Notes: generated by a model not told the origin, from the sequence alone. A stretch of DNA of 64,000 nucleotides from Punica granatum (GCF_007655135.1 NC_045129.1:13428274-13492273); one strand, 5' to 3'. Shown: positions 35,826 through 50,690, numbered from the stretch's first letter. Numbers and translations: made by a program.

Positions 35826-37516
35826 ATATACTGCAGAAACATAGATGGTGATGGTGTAGTTTGCAAGGCACCTTGCTATTTAACAAGCGGCCTCGAGTTC
35901 GACTAAATGGCGTCCTGTTTTTCTTGCTTTTGTGTCGTTTTTTACTTATCTTATGGAAAAATAAGGAAAGGATAAAGAAGGAAGCATAGGACCAAAAGTA
36001 GCCCCACTGGAGAGGCACATCAATTTTTATCTCTTGTGCGGAGTTTGCGCCTCTCCAGCACCTTGGTTGGTGTTTGTGTTTTTTTCCCCCTAACTAAGAT
36101 TCTTTCATTCACTTTTCTTGGCCTTACTTGTTTGGTGTGTACGAAAAAAATAAAATTGAAAAGAAAAGAGAATAGTCGGGGCTGCTATCGTAGATTGATG
36201 TTGAGTAGATTATTCTTAAAATTTCATTTTCAAATGGAGCGTCGTTTAACCGAAATGATGTTTAGATTAAATTAAAAAGAACAATACATTAACTAAGAAG
36301 TACATCGTAAATCAGCATTCAAAGTGATGTGGATACAGTGGATGGACCAACAGTAGGACCGTACAACGTCAAAAAAATGATAAAAAAGGGACCAAAGAAA
36401 CACCGACAGAAGAACACAAACACATATCATCGTATACATAGGCAGGATGGGGATAATGGGGTGGGGTCATCGAGATGGGTCATGGATAAGGGCGTCTTCC
36501 TCGCATGGCTGTCGAAGGAATGGGTCATTTGGGATAGGGTCTGCGTCCATGCATCTTCTATTCAATGGTAAATACCCCATCTCCTTTGTAAGTTATCATT
36601 ACGCGGGAGCGCATGAGGTAACCGCACTCAAGAATGACCTGGTCCCGGCCTTGATCAAACTTATAGTGGTCGAAACGACCGTCGGGCTTGAAAACTGACT
36701 CTATTTGAACATCCTAGCCAACCCTATATGGGGCATTGTATTTCCCAATTCCAGTCATGTACCAAAGTGACATAATATGTATTTTCTCTGAAGGCCTATG
36801 ATACAGTCGGTGACACCATACAATCAAGTAAATTACTAAAATATCTAGTAAGTTACTTGGACTTTTAGTAAATTACTAAATAGAGAAGTAAGTTGCACCA
36901 ATTTTAAAACAAATTACTCATAATTTGAAGTAATCTTTACTCGCATTTTTAGTATTTTACTTGATAATTTCCTAGTATTTTCCACTACAACTGTCAAACC
37001 ATTTGAGTTGCAATGGAGAGTGGAGTTTATGAGAAATAACATGATTAACATGACAAAGGGGTCATGTTAACACATTTAATACTTTTAGTTCAAGTGATTA
37101 GTACTTTAGGTTAAGTGTTCAGCATAACTCCTAATTGCACCAAGCACAATAACAGCCACTAATCTTTTTGTCAAAGGGAAATTCCATTAATTAACATAAA
37201 AAAAATCGTAGAGATATTTGAATATTTGAGACCACTTGTTAGGTAGTTTCCCGAACATATTTCATCAGTCCCAAGTAGAGAAGCCATCACCCCTAGAGTA
37301 TAGATAGCAAATTCACTAATCTTCGATGTAGCAGCACTAGGATCAAAAGCGTATCAAAATCTCTAAAAGAACATAAGGGCTTCCCTTGATTGGGCAGTTG
37401 CTACACATAAGCTTCGTCGAATTCCATTTCCAATTTCTATATGGGAATCGGAGCTGATATGTTTGTCGATAGAACCAACCACAGCGCAATCCTAAGCATT
37501 CAAAAACTATTATTCC
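35826..37516. other. Intergenic, no supported gene
   Basis: Short ORFs without family features. The minus-strand stretch just left of the Copia element (about 37140-37510) reads partly open but broken by stops, and I could not assign it. No bounded repeat was seen. Confidence 0.45.
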
Positions 37517-40500
37517 TAATAATATTGGAACAATCCAACTCATTCTTCATTATGTCGATTAACCAATAAATAGCATGTCCAATATTACATGAAAAGGAAA
37601 CCAAGAAATATTCTAGGCCTAATATCTATGGCTGCCAAAAATATCGAATAGCAAATATATAGGATTCCGTAATATACAACTATTCAATCTAAAATATCCA
37701 TAATACTCCCCCTCAAGTTGGAGGATGAAGATTGCGAAGAATGAAGCGGAAGCGATCTCGACCAGAGCCTTTGTGAAGATATTTGCTAGTTGAAGTCTTG
37801 TAAGCAAATAGTCGGTAGTCACGACACCTTACTTGAGATGCTCATGAACGAAATGACAATCTATCTCAATGTGCTTTGTTCGTTCATGAAATACAGGATT
37901 AGCTGTAATATGCAACGCGACTTGATTGTCACATAATAACTGAGTTGGTGTAGTCATATGTACTCCAAGAGAAGAAAGAAGACTTTGTCACTAGATGACT
38001 TCACTAACAGTTGCCGCCATTGCTCAATACTTTGCTTCGGTAGATGAGCGTGAGACTGTGGTTTGTTTCTTCATTTTCATGAGACCGGATAGCCTCCAAG
38101 CATAATGAAATAACAAGAGGGTCAAAGGACAACTTGCCCAATTCGAATCACAAAAAGCTTCAAGCTCGAGTGAGGTAGGTCGCAGGAAAATCCCCTGACC
38201 AAGAGATTGCTTCAAGTATCGAAGAACTCGCATAGCAGTATCCCAATGGTCTTAGCGTGATTCTTGCATATACTGTGCCAAAATATGGAGAGAATAGCTA
38301 ATTTCTGGCCTGGTGATGGTCAGATAAATAAGCCTCCCAATCAGATGTCTATACTTAGCATAATCTGATAATAAGTCACTAAAACTCGTGGACAATCGAT
38401 GATCCTGCTTCATGGGAAAAGGTGATGGACGCAATGCCAATATACCACACTCGGTCAAAATATCAAGAACATACTTTCATTGACTTAGAAAAATGTCCAA
38501 AGTCCATTTTGGTGACTTCAATGGCAAGAAAAAATTTCAAGGGCCCTAAGTCCTTCACGTGAAAGCACTTATCCCGATAACCCTTGAAAAAGAATCATAG
38601 TGGCTAGCACTGTTGCCCACTATGATTAAATCATCTACATAAACCAATATGCCAAGAAAGATGGTACCTCGAGTAAAAGTAAAGAGTGAATGATCCGCGC
38701 CTAATTGAATGAACCCATATTGTCAGAGTGCATCGGCAAACTTCGAGAACCAATTCCTTGATGCTTGACGTAGTCTATATAAAGATTTGAAGAGCCTACA
38801 AACATTCCCGTTCCTCGAAGTAGAGAAACCGGACGTAATTCCATGTAAACTTCCTCGTCTAAGTCCCCGTGCAAAAAGGCGTTATTGATGTCCATCTGAT
38901 GGATTTGCCATTCCCTTGCTATTGCAACTGTCAATAGGCATACGCACGATTACCAGCTTGGCTACTGGTGCAAAAGTCTCATGATAGTCTACTCCCTCCA
39001 CCTGTGTAAAGCCCCTTGCAACTAATCGAGCCTCATAATGTTCTGTGCTTCCATCAGCCCGACATTTCACCTTATACACCAACTTGCATCCAATAGGATG
39101 TTTACCAGGAGGAAGCTGGTCAATTATTCACGTTTTATTCAATTCTGGTGCGCAAATTTCATTTGCCATTGCTATTCTTCATCTTTGATCTTGGACGACC
39201 TCCTGATATGATGTGGGCTCTCTGTCAGAATCAATTGCAGTTATGAATACTTTGTGATGATCAGAGATAACCGCTTTGATTGCCGCAAATTCACTTCTAG
39301 TAAGACATCCTTCTTATCCATGCTTAGTACTTGCTTTTTTTCGTCATTATTCTCCCCGATTCAAATTTGAATTTTCCAAGCAAGAATCCGTTTTAGGCGA
39401 GTCTTCCAATAGTGGCTAACTCCCTCTCTCCTCCAGATTTCGGCCCATATGTTTTGCCGAGCCACTCCCCCTCACTTCCAGTTTATGACGCAAATCCTCC
39501 TCTGTTCGGCTTGTCTCTGAAATCTTCTGATCTGGACTGGCCCCGTTTCTGGGCCTCACACTCTTCCTTTCTTTTCTAGTTTTGGCCCGTGTGTTCTCCT
39601 GTCTGCCCAGTTTCGAAAAATAGTTGGGCTGGACTAAAACCATCTCTATCATTGGGCCTTTCTAGGCTTGCTGGGCTACCGCGTGTCGAGTTCGAACTCC
39701 TCATAAGAGTTGGTAGGCAAAGCCTCATTGAAAAACAGTAGACCCCCTTGTCTCATTTGCTTCGGTTTTGCATTTTTCGCGGTTAAGGGAAAAATTGTCT
39801 CACAAAAATGAACATCTCTCGACACAAATATTTGTCGATTCTTCAAGTCATAAAGCCGCCAACCCTTCTTCCCATGGGGATATACGATAAAAATACATTT
39901 ATGATACCATGATTTGAATTTATCCTTAGTCCGTGTGTGAGAATAACATAATGACCCAAAGACTCACAAATTCGAGTAGCTAGGTGGTTTGCCGAAAAGT
40001 ACCTCGTGTGGGCTTTTGTTGTCAACTAAAGACGATGGGGTGATATTTATCAAGTGAACGACAGTTGACACACATTCATCCCAGAACCTTGTTGGTAACG
40101 AGGCCTAACGCATGAGTGCCCGAGCAACATTGAGGATATGCCGATGCTTCCTTTCAACCTTGTCACTCTGCTGCGACGTATCTGTACAAGACTTCTGGTG
40201 TACAATGCCATGTGTAGAGAAAAAATCTTGTAGCTCCCTTGATAAACTCTCACATTATCACTTCTTAGAATTTTAATTGTGCGATCAAATTGATTTTTAA
40301 TTAACTTGTAAAGATCAATGATAAACCGCCAAGCTTTAGATTTTTCTTGCAGTAGATATAACCACACACCTCGACTAAAGTTGTCAACAATGGTTAAGAA
40401 ATAATTGGCTCCATAACTAACCTTAATTTTTTATGGCCCTCACAAATCACAGTGTATTAGTTGAAATGGGTACTCAATTTTATTCATACTCAAGTGAAAT

Positions 40501-42401
40501 TATGAGGGTGTCTGCTTCACTCTAAGGCATATATCACACTCCCAATTACTTCTTTCGCCAAAATCCAAATTAATACCATTCAATTTCATCGTGCGAGATG
40601 GATGACCGAGCCTCTGATGCCATATGTTCGCATATTCCTCTATGATTGCTTGACATATTTGCAGTACGGTGGCCACTCGCCTCAGATAATAGACTCCCCT
40701 CGAAATTCACCCACTCCAAGGATCTTCCTCGAGGTGCGATCCTGAATAACACATAAATTGTAGTAGAATGCCATGTAACAGTTCATCTATTTTGATAATT
40801 GTGCAATGGAAATTAGATTGCAATTAAAAGTGGGCACATAGAGCACATCAGTAATTTCCATCAAGTCTGCAACCATCACATTTCCCATTCGGTTGGCTTA
40901 TACCATGCCCCCGTCAGGGTTAAATACTGGTGCTCTGCCCTTGATTGGAACCGATCTTGAAAAATTTTCAAGACACCCTGTCATGTGTCTCGAAGCTTCT
41001 GTGTCAAAAATCCATTCATCCTGCAAAACTACAAAATTAAATTCATTACCAACAAGCCGGTTTGGATCCATGGTGTCCTGTGAGAGCATGAACAACAATC
41101 GTTGAAATTTCTGATCAAGAAGGGCCTCCAAACATTAAGCCCGTGATCCATTCCCTTGGCCCGTCTGGACTGCATTTGCTCGGTCTGGGCCTCGTTGGAA
41201 TTGGGCTCTCACTTGTGGTCCACTGTTCTACCTAGCATGTCCATGTCCGGGCCCTTTTCCTACATTGGGTTTGGATTTGGAGTGCCAAGATGGGTATCCA
41301 ATGAGAGCCCAACAACAATTCCTCATGTGGCCTATTTTTCCACAATGATTGCAGATTGGCTTCTCCTTTGAAAAGCTCTGGAATTACTGTTTCCTCCTCG
41401 CCTGTACTATGTTTCTTCCTTGGCGAGAAAGACAGCCGATTTAAGGACTGATTCTCGAGCACGTGAGACCAACTTCTGATTCTTGGCATCGGCTCAACAC
41501 TGAGAATGGTGGACCAATCGTGTTAAATTCCGGGGTGAATCCCATGAGAAACTAGAAACATTTCTCCAACTCTCGCTGTGCTACAATCGTGGCACTTGCC
41601 CCGCAGCTACAACCAAGGTGTTCCAAGTAGAACTCTAGCTCATCCCATAACAATTTCAATTTATTGTAGTAATCCCGAATGCTCAGCCCTTCTTGCTTGA
41701 GAAGGCTGATTTCGGTCTTGATTTGAAAAACCATAGATTGATTGCCCTCGGAATATCTCTCCTTGAGATTGTCCTACAAGCTCTTGGCATCCACGGCATA
41801 TGCGATAGTGGCCTGAAGACTTCCTTCCATGGTATTAAACATTAACGCCAAGATCGTAGAGTTTCACCTTTCTTACCTTTCTCTAAGGGGATTGTCATCT
41901 CCCAATTTCACGAGAGACCCACTAATGAACGACAGCTTGTTCCTTGCCCAAAGTGCAATTAACATGACCAGTGACCAAGTCAAGTAGTTGTCGCCGTTGA
42001 GAGTGCACCCGATTACTTGGGCTCCCATGCTATCTGACGACGTAAGGCAATATATTAGCGGGACCTCCATATTCCTCACTGAGTTGTCCTCTGCCTCCTT
42101 ACTCTTAGATGAGTTAGAGTCTAGTCTCGGAATCTTCTCATCATCATTAACATCTGATGTTTTGAAGTCAGAAAATTTCAATCGGTCTAGGAGCGTAAGC
42201 GCTCTGATACCATGATAAGATTGGAACAATCCAACTCATTCTTCATTATGTCGATTAACCAATAAATAGCATGTCTAGTATTACATGAAAAGGAAACCGA
42301 GAAATATTCTAGGCCTAATATTTATGGCTACAAAAAATATTGAATAGCAAATATACATGATTTCCTAATATACAACTATACAATTTAAAATATCCATAAT
42401 T
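37517..42401 (-). mobile_element. Copia LTR retrotransposon, minus strand, degenerate
   Basis: LTRs of about 189 bp at 37517-37705 (3' LTR) and 42213-42401 (5' LTR). The primer site GCTCTGATACCA (42201-42212) is the exact inverse of the initiator-Met tRNA type TGGTATCAGAGC. A G-rich polypurine tract (TTGAGGGGGAG on the minus strand) abuts the left LTR. Order on the minus strand: gag (about 42190-41560), protease (41131-40898), integrase (about 40750-39850), reverse transcriptase (about 39080-38250; YVDD at 38641-38630) and RNase H (about 38233-37700). The protease triad reads DTEAS where DTGAS is expected, and there are many stops and frameshifts. No clean 5-bp duplication was found. Confidence 0.9.
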
Positions 42402-43477
42402 ATTTTGTAGATAAAAAGGTGGTAAATTGTGATGCATGAGAAAAAATTATGGCTCTATACTTAAGGATATGCCACGAGGAAGGTGGACAAGCTAGAGGAC
42501 CTGCCTAATCAAAGATTGAGGCCGTCTTTACTTTTGAAGAATCTCCTATAAAAATAATCCAATTATTTAGAATTTTTTTTCAAAATGATAAAAAAACATA
42601 TTTACCTATCAAAAAGTGGAGCAATTTTAAAAGAATTTTTTCTTCTCCACTTTTCTAGTTCATTTGGGATTTGAAGGACTTCTTTTTTGTTCTCTATACT
42701 TCTCACTCGAGTGGAGAAATGGAAAACACGGTCCTCCTAATGAAGGATTGTGATGTCCCTTTTAGTTTTTTTTTCCTACTTAATTTTATTGCATTGAGTT
42801 TTGATGATGATGGGAGCTTTAATCCCATGCCAACTTTCCTTTTTCTATAATTGCATTATTCTCTCTTTCCTAAATTGATTTAACCATAATTGAAACTTAT
42901 GAGTTAGTGATATACCTTATTACAAAAAACAAATCTAAGTTTTTCGAATTATTTCATCTAAAGATCCATCTATTTGTTAATCTGTCCACATCGTTTCTAA
43001 CCCAACTAGCATTTCCTTCAATAGGGATTTCGATTTCTTCTAACAAGGATCCATAGTTATCAACTAGTGTGTCTTTTTCCATCAATTAGGGATCCAAGTT
43101 TACCCCCATATCATACCAGTCCCTAGGCACCACTCGAACAACACCATGCCAACATAATATACTTGCTTTTATTTGAGATGGTAGCACAAATAGATCATCC
43201 TTGCTTGTCAACCGACTCAAATTCACCAATATATTTCCAAAATCATCCTTCTTTATTCTTCTTGGATGAACCCTATTACCTTTCAATGATACTACCTTTC
43301 TACCATCCTCATAATCTAACTCAATTAATTCATCCAAGACTCCAGAAAAGGTAACATTTCTTGAAATTGGATTTTTATCTCTAGCACTTGCCAAGCATGT
43401 CTCCGCAATCATGACATCTCCACTACTTTGAGTTTGTTTAGAATCCTCACAGTTCTTGGGGTAAAATTTACAACCAT
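42402..43477 (-). pseudogene. CACTA transposase relic, C-terminal DUF4216 part
   Basis: The minus-strand reading 43477-43086 contains GVLDELIELDYEDGRKVV and KKDDFGNILVNLSRL, then a KDDLFVLPSQ motif. These are the DUF4216 features of CACTA (En/Spm) transposase-like proteins. It continues the minus-strand CACTA relic from 50690-48518, from which it is separated by the Copia element at 43478-48512. The sequence below 43086 has further stops. No CACTA terminus was found before the other Copia's LTR at 42401. Confidence 0.8.
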
Positions 43478-46400
43478 TATTATGGATATTTCGAATTGTA
43501 CAGTTGTATATTAGGGATCTTGTATATTTAATAGTCAATATATTTGGTAGTCTTAGATATTAGCCCTAGAATATTAATTGGTTTCCTTTTTATATAAGAC
43601 TACATAGTCTATTTACTGAGTTAATCGTCATAATGAAGTTCGAGTTGGATTGTTCCAATCTTCTCATGGTATTAGAGTGCCTACGCTCCTAGATCGATTG
43701 AAACTTTTTCGACTACGAGATGTCTAATGTCAGTGATGGAGTCCAAGGACGGACACTGGCTCGTCCAAGGACAAGAAGACAAGGGACGGCTCAGTAAGGA
43801 GCATGGAGATTCCACCAGTATATCGCATCACATTGTCGGATAGCACGGGAGTTTAAGTAATCGGGAGCACTCTCAAAGGCGATGATTACTTCACATGGTC
43901 ACGTGCCATGTTAATTGCATTTCGGGTATGGACCAAATTACCTTTCATCGACGATTCTCTTGAGAAACCGGGATAGGTTGATCCTCTAAGAGAAAGATGG
44001 GATAGATGCAATTCTACGCTCTTAGCATGGATGTTCAACACCATGGAAGGAAGTTTGCAGGCCACGATTGCGTATGCAGTAGACGTAAAAAGCCCGTGGG
44101 ATGATCTCAAGGAGAAATACCCCTGAGGGTAATCAATCTTGGGTTTTCCAGAGCAAGATCGACATCTGCCTCCTCAAGTAAGAAGGATTAATTGGTCAAA
44201 TTATTATGCCAAACTGAAATTGTTGTCGGATGAGCTAGAGTTTTATCTTGAACATCTGGGTCGCAGCTGCAGAGCAAGTGCCACGATTGCAGCACAACGA
44301 CAAACAGAGAAATCATTCCAGTTCCTCATGGGACTTACCTTCGAGTTTAATACAATTTGGTCCACCATCGTCAGTATTGAGTTGATGCCAAACCTAAATA
44401 AGGTTTATAAGATGGTTGCGAATGAGGAACGACAGAAGCTGGTCACACATTCTCAAGAATTTGTCCCTGAATCGGCAGTTTTTCTAGTAAAAGGAGAAAT
44501 AGAGCAAGGGAATGCGGGAACCAACAGGTTGCAACGCTATTCGAAGGGAAGACCAACCTGCACTCACTGTGGCATGATGGGCCACTCGAAGAATTCTTGT
44601 TAGGCCTTATTTGGTTGTCCATCTTGGCACTTGAAGTCCAAGTCCAGTGCGGGAAAGGGGCCAAGATAGGGATAGGCCAAACAAAGCAGTGGGCCGCGAG
44701 GGAAGGCCCAAGTCTAGTGAGGCCTAGACCGAGCAAAGATGGTTCAAACCGTGTAAGCGAATGGATCATGGGCTGAACGTCTGGAGGCTCTCCCCGATGA
44801 ACAATTCCAACGATTGCTGACCATGCTTTCATAGGACACCATGGATCCTCATCGACTTGTTAGTAATGAATTTAATTTTGCAACTTTGCAGAATGAATGG
44901 ATTTTGGACACGGGAGCTTCGAGGTATATGACGAGGTGTCTTGAGAATTTTTCGACATCTCTTCTAATTAGGGGCGGCGCACCTGTTTATAACCCTAATG
45001 GGGGCATGGTAGAAGCCACCAAAATAGGAACTGTGATGATTGCAAAGTCTATTGAGATTATTGACATGTTTTATGTGCCCATTTTCAATTGCAATCTGAT
45101 TTCAATTGCTCAATTATCAAAGGAGATGAATTGTTATGTGACGTTTTGCTCTAATTTATGTGTTATTTAGGACCACACCTCGAGGAAGACGCTTGGAGTG
45201 GATGAACTTCGAGGGAGGGTCTATTATCTAAGGCGAATGGCCACCGCACCGCTAATATGTCAGGCAGTCGTAGAGGAATCCGTAGATATCTAGCATCAAA
45301 GGCTCAGCCATCTATCTTGCAAAATAAAGTTTAATGGTATTGACTTGAATTTTGGAGATAGTAGTAAAAAGAAGTGTGATGCATGTCTTCACAATTTCAT
45401 TTAAGTATGAATAAAGCTGAATACTCATTTCAGTTGATACATTGTGATTTGTGGGGACATATAGAATTAAAGCTAGCCGTGAGGCAAACTATTTCTTGAC
45501 TATTGTTGACGATTTTAGTCGAGGTGTATGGTTATATCTGCTATGAGAAAAATCTGAAACTCAACAATTTATCATTAATTTTTACAATTTAATCAAGAAT
45601 CAATTTGATCGCACGATTAAAATTCTGATAAGTGATAATAGGATGGAGTTCTTGTCAAGGGAGCTACAAGATTTTTTATCTACACATGGCATCGTACATC
45701 AGACATTTTGTACGGATACGCCACAGCAGAATGGCCGGGTTGAAAGGAAGCATCGGTATATTCTTAATGTAGCTTGAGCACTCATGTTTCAAGCCTTGTT
45801 ACCGACATGGATCTGGGGCGAGTGTGTCTCGACTGCCGTTCACTTGATAAATTTCACCTCGTTGCCTTTGCTTGACAACAAAAGCCCACATGAGGTACTT
45901 TTCGGCAAACCACTTAGCTACTCGAATTTACGAGTCTTTGGGTCGTTATGTTATGCTCACATACGGACCAAGGATAAATTCGGGGCAAGGTCTCGGAAGT
46001 GTATTTTTATCGGATATCCCCATTGGAAGAAGGGTTTGCGACTTTATGATTTGAAGAATCGACAAATGTTCGTACCATGCGATGTTCGATTTTGCGAGAC
46101 AATTTTTCCTTTTGCCACAGAAAATGGAGAACCAAAACAACAAAGAAGAGACAGCTCGCTGTTTTTGGATTAAGCTTTGCTTGCCACTTTCCAATGTCCT
46201 TATCAAGAATCTAAGCCTAACACATGGCAAACGGACCGATTTAGTGGGTCACCATAAAAACAAATCAGCCCGAGCCGGTCCAAACGAGCTGGAAAATGAA
46301 ACAATTCCAGCCCCAGACGACAGCAGCAGCCAAGCCCAGAGACAGAAGAAAGGCCGAACGACGGAGATGGGTCCAGTCCAGCCCATCTTTTTTGGATATA

Positions 46401-48512
46401 GGCCTAGTAGAGGAACACGTTGGCTAAAGTCAGGAAGCGAGGGGGAGTGGGTCAGCATTGGGAGAAATGGGAAACTCGCCTAAAACGGATGTTTTCTGGG
46501 GGAATTTAGAGTCGAATATGGAAGATAGCGACAAGAATAAACAAGTATCCAACATGGATAAGAATAATGTCTCGCCAAAAGTGACTTTGCGGCGATATGA
46601 ACGGGTTTCTAGTCTTCCCAAACATTTCAAAGACTTCATTGTTCACATTGCCCGCCATGAGACCCATTTTCCTGAATCATCCATCTCCTCCGACTCCTCA
46701 GGTATGTCCTATCTTATTGAAAGATTTGTTGATTATCCGAGTATCTCTAATCAACACAAATTATTCCTAGCTGGAATTGATTCTGACAGAGAGCCCACAT
46801 CTTATCGGGAGGCTGTCCAATATTGAAGATGGAGAATTGCAATGGCAGAAGAAATTCGCACTCTTGAATTGAATAAAACTTGGACAATTGAACAACTTCA
46901 TCCTGGTAAACAACTCTATCAGCTTTAAATGGGTGTACAAGGTGAAGCGTTGAGCCGATGGAAGTATAGAGTATTATAAGGCCCGACTAGTTGTAAAGGG
47001 CTTCACCTAGATAGAGGGAATTAACTATCATGAGACTTTTGCACCAATGGTCAAGTTAGTAAATGTGCGATGTTCATTGACAGTAGCAGTAGCAAAGGAG
47101 TGACAAATTCATCAAATGGATAAATAACGCCTTTTTGCACGGGAACTTAGACGAGGAAGTTTTCATGCAACTACCTTCGGATTTCTCCACTTCGAAGAAC
47201 GGAAGTCTGTGTAAGCTCTGCAACTCTTTATATGGACTTCGTCAAGCATCGATGAATTAGTTCTCGAAGTTCGCTGACGCACTTTGACAATATGAGTTTA
47301 TTCAATCAGGTGCAAATCATTCTCTTTTTACCTTTAATCGAGGTAACATCTTCCTTGGCATGTTGGTTTATGTGGATGATTTAATCATAGTTGTCAATAG
47401 TCCTAGCCACTGTGACTCCTTTAAAGGCTATATGGATAAGTTCTTCCGCATAAAGGACTTGGGGCCCTGAATATTTTCTTGGCATTGAAGTCACTAAGCT
47501 GAATTCTAGTCTTTTTATCAATGAACGAAAGTATGTTCTTGACATCTTGACTGAGTGTGTTATGTCGGCATCGCTACCATCACCTTTTTCCATGGAGTAG
47601 CGTCATCAACTATCCACGAGTTCTAGTGATTTGTTATAGGATCCAGCTAAGTACATGTGTCTAATTGGAAGGCTTATATATCTGACAATCACAAGGCCAG
47701 AAATCAGTTATTCCCTTCATATTTTGGCATAGTTTATGCATGAGTCACGCCATGACCATTGGGATGCTGCTATGCAGGTACTTCGTTACTTGAAGCAATC
47801 TCCCGGTTAAGGGATTTTTCTGCCTACCTCTCTCGAGCTTGAAGCCTTTTGTGATTCGAATTTGGCAAGTTGCCCCTTGATCCGCCGTTCTATTAGGGGT
47901 TATTTTATTATGCTTGGAGGCTATCTAGTTTCATGGAAAATGAAGAAACAAACCACAGTCTTTCGCTCATATGCTGAAGCAAAGTATTGAGCAATGATAG
48001 CAACTGTTAGTGAGATTATCGGGTTGCGAAATCTTCTTTCTTCCCTTGGGGTACAGATGATCGCACCAACTCGATTATTCTGCGATAATCAAGCTGCACT
48101 ACACATTGCATCTAATCTTGTCTTTCATGAATGAACAAAGCACATTGAGATCGATTGTCATTTCGTTCATGAGCATCTCAAATCATGTGTCGTGACTACC
48201 AACTATTTGCCTACAAGATTTCAATTGGCAGATATCTTCACAAAGGCATTGGGTCAAGATCGCTTCCACTTCATCCTCTCCAAGTTGGGCATAGCAACCC
48301 TCATGCTTCAACTTGAAGGAGAGTATTATGGATATTTCGAATTGTACAGTTATATATTAGGGATCTTGTATATTTAATAGTCAATATATTTGGTAGTCTT
48401 AGATATTAGCATTATAATATTTTATGGTTTCCTTTTTATGTAAGACTACGCAGTATATTTACTGAGTTAATCATCATGATGAAGTTAGAGTTGGATCGTT
48501 CCAATTTTCTCA
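43478..48512 (+). mobile_element. Copia LTR retrotransposon, plus strand, same family, degenerate
   Basis: LTRs 43478-43676 and 48324-48512, starting TATTATGGATATTTCG and ending TTCTCA. The 5-bp duplication ACCAT is perfect (43473-43477 and 48513-48517). A primer site TGGTATTAGAG follows the 5' LTR and a purine tract AAGGAGAG precedes the 3' LTR. Order: gag with zinc knuckle CX2CX4HX4C at about 44560-44601; protease with DTGAS at about 44915; integrase (about 45300-46170); reverse transcriptase (about 46840-47720; YVDD at 47369-47380); RNase H (about 47760-48330). Internal stops break every domain. The LTRs differ by indels and many substitutions, so the insertion is old. It sits inside the CACTA reading frame. 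Confidence 0.93.
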
Positions 48513-48517
48513 ACCAT

Positions 48518-50690
48518 TGATTTCAATTCCCTAGCAAGCTCATTTGGGCCTCATGATAACCATAAAATATCCTCACAAACTTGATCCTGTTGAACACGAT
48601 CACGAAACCAAGAGGCGAAAATCTTGACTATGTGCTTGTGCTTCAGCCCAGGTTTGATTCCCACTTAACTTACCTCATGTTCCATGCCTGCCTTTTCTAA
48701 TTAGTAAAAAAGATATGCAAAGTGACATAAACATTTACTTTCAACTTACCGCAGATAAGAAAAAATCTCTTCGCAATTGAACAGGACATATCGACGGGCC
48801 TAATCTACCAAGTACTTGTCCAGTGTCAAAAGCTCACCTCTTCCTAATGGATCGACCTTTTGTGAGAAAATCGACAAGCTCGATATGTCAGAATCATTTC
48901 GAACATGGGGGCCAAACTCATTCAAGCACTTGGAGCAAAAATTTAAGCATTCTTTTGACAAGCACCCCTCTACAATAGAACCCTCTTGACCACTTTTATT
49001 ACGCACATAAAGCTTCAATGCTATCGAAAACCTATAAAGTAGAAATAATGTATTTGAAACAAATATGACTGCTTTTAATTACCTATTTATTTTCATACAT
49101 TTATATATTTATATTATCAAGCATACCTTTCTATCTTGTACATCCATCGGTATTGGATTAGGCAACCAAACTTGGCCTCCTCTACTAAATGAATTGGTAG
49201 GTGCACCATAATATCGAAAAATGAAGGAGGAAAAATCATCTTCGATTGGCAAAGGGTTACAACTATATGGGACCCTAACTGAACAAGCTTTTTTACAATT
49301 AACACTTTGTTGCACAAGCTCTTAAAAAATATGCATATTCTACTCGAAGCTGATACAACTTCTTTTAGCAACACTTTTCTAACAGCTAAAGGGAGTAAAT
49401 CATGCAATAAAATGTGGTAATCGTGGGTCATCAATCCTGATATCGTGCAACTTTCAAGACACACCTTTCTTGATAGATTTGAAGCATAATATTAGGGAAT
49501 TTTACCCCCTTCAGGATTATACAAAATACATCAGCTTCTTCCTTAGTCATGGAAAAGCATATAGGAGGCCACAACATTCAATTTTGTTCAATTTCGATGG
49601 GGGTGAAGATCAGCCCTTACGCCCATATTTTTTCAGGCGAGAATTCAATTCATCTTTTGTTTTCTTGTCAATGGCCAACAATGTCCCTATCACCATATCA
49701 CAAATACTTTTTTCTATATGGATTACGTCCAAATTGTGGCGTCCAATATGGGAGCTCAAAGAAAATACTTTTCTTCTTCGACAGATTTTCTTCTTCCGCC
49801 TCACTTCCTGTACGCTTTCCTATCTTTCGTTTCCTCACATTTTGTAGGGTTATTACTATCGAAAAACTTCAAATCTTTCGAGATTGTTGATCATGTTAGA
49901 GGAATAAGAACCGGTCTCAATTCTCTATTTCCATTAAAAAACCTTTGGTTATGTCGCCACCTATGGTTAAGTGGCAGAAATCTCTTATGCCCCATATAAC
50001 AACACTTTTTGCTGTACTTTAACCTCCGAGAACATGTATCCTTATGGCAAGAAGGACATGCATATTTTCCTTTTGTTTTCCGTCCAGATAACATTGAATA
50101 AGCAGGAAAATCAGGTCCACAAAAGTGACGCATGCAACTTAAAGGTTTTACCTGTTGATACATCATATGTCTCCACCCTAGTGAACCGTAACTCTTTCAT
50201 CCTCGATAAATGGTTGGAGGTACATATCAATTTTATCTCCAGGAGACAATGAACCAGGGATGAGTAAGGACATGATGAGATTTTCTTGCTTTAAGCACTT
50301 CCATGGAGGTAAAATATACGTGACTAGCATTACCGACCATGTACTGTGCTTAGTGCTGTACATGGCTCTAGAGCAAATTCACAATAGTTTTGATCAAAAT
50401 GTTGCCACGCTTCAGAGTCTGCTGGATGTCTCATTATACCGTATGTAGTGCGACCTTTTACATGCTATCTCATTGCTTCAGCAGTTTTTGGAGACATATA
50501 GAACCTTTGCAGCCTCGGTAACAAAGGACAATGCCACTAGACCTTGCCAGGGATTTTTCTTTTCTTCATTGTTAAAGACCGTCCATTTCTTCTCTTAATT
50601 CACTACAATGTTTACATGAATCTAGATCTGAATCTTTTTTCTAGAACAACACGCAGTTGTTTGGACATGGATGAATTTTTTGGTACTCTA
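48518..50690 (-). pseudogene. CACTA (En/Spm) transposase relic: TNP2 and DUF4218 parts
   Basis: Minus strand, 50690 downward: an IHPCPNNC motif, then GIMRHPADSEAW and TKHSTWSVMLVTYILPPW. LIPGSLSPGDKIDMYLQP (about 50310-50210), DFPAYSMLSG and CPSCHKDT (about 50110-50050), and a CYMGHKRFLPLNHRWR block (about 50010-49960) complete the TNP2 transposase core. Then, at about 49450-49130, GLMTHDYHILLHDLLPLAVR and FPPSFFDIMVHLPIHLVEE-type motifs define DUF4218. Stops and frameshifts show it is dead. It continues at 43477-43086 past the inserted Copia. The N-terminal part lies at about 56790-56400. Confidence 0.85.
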
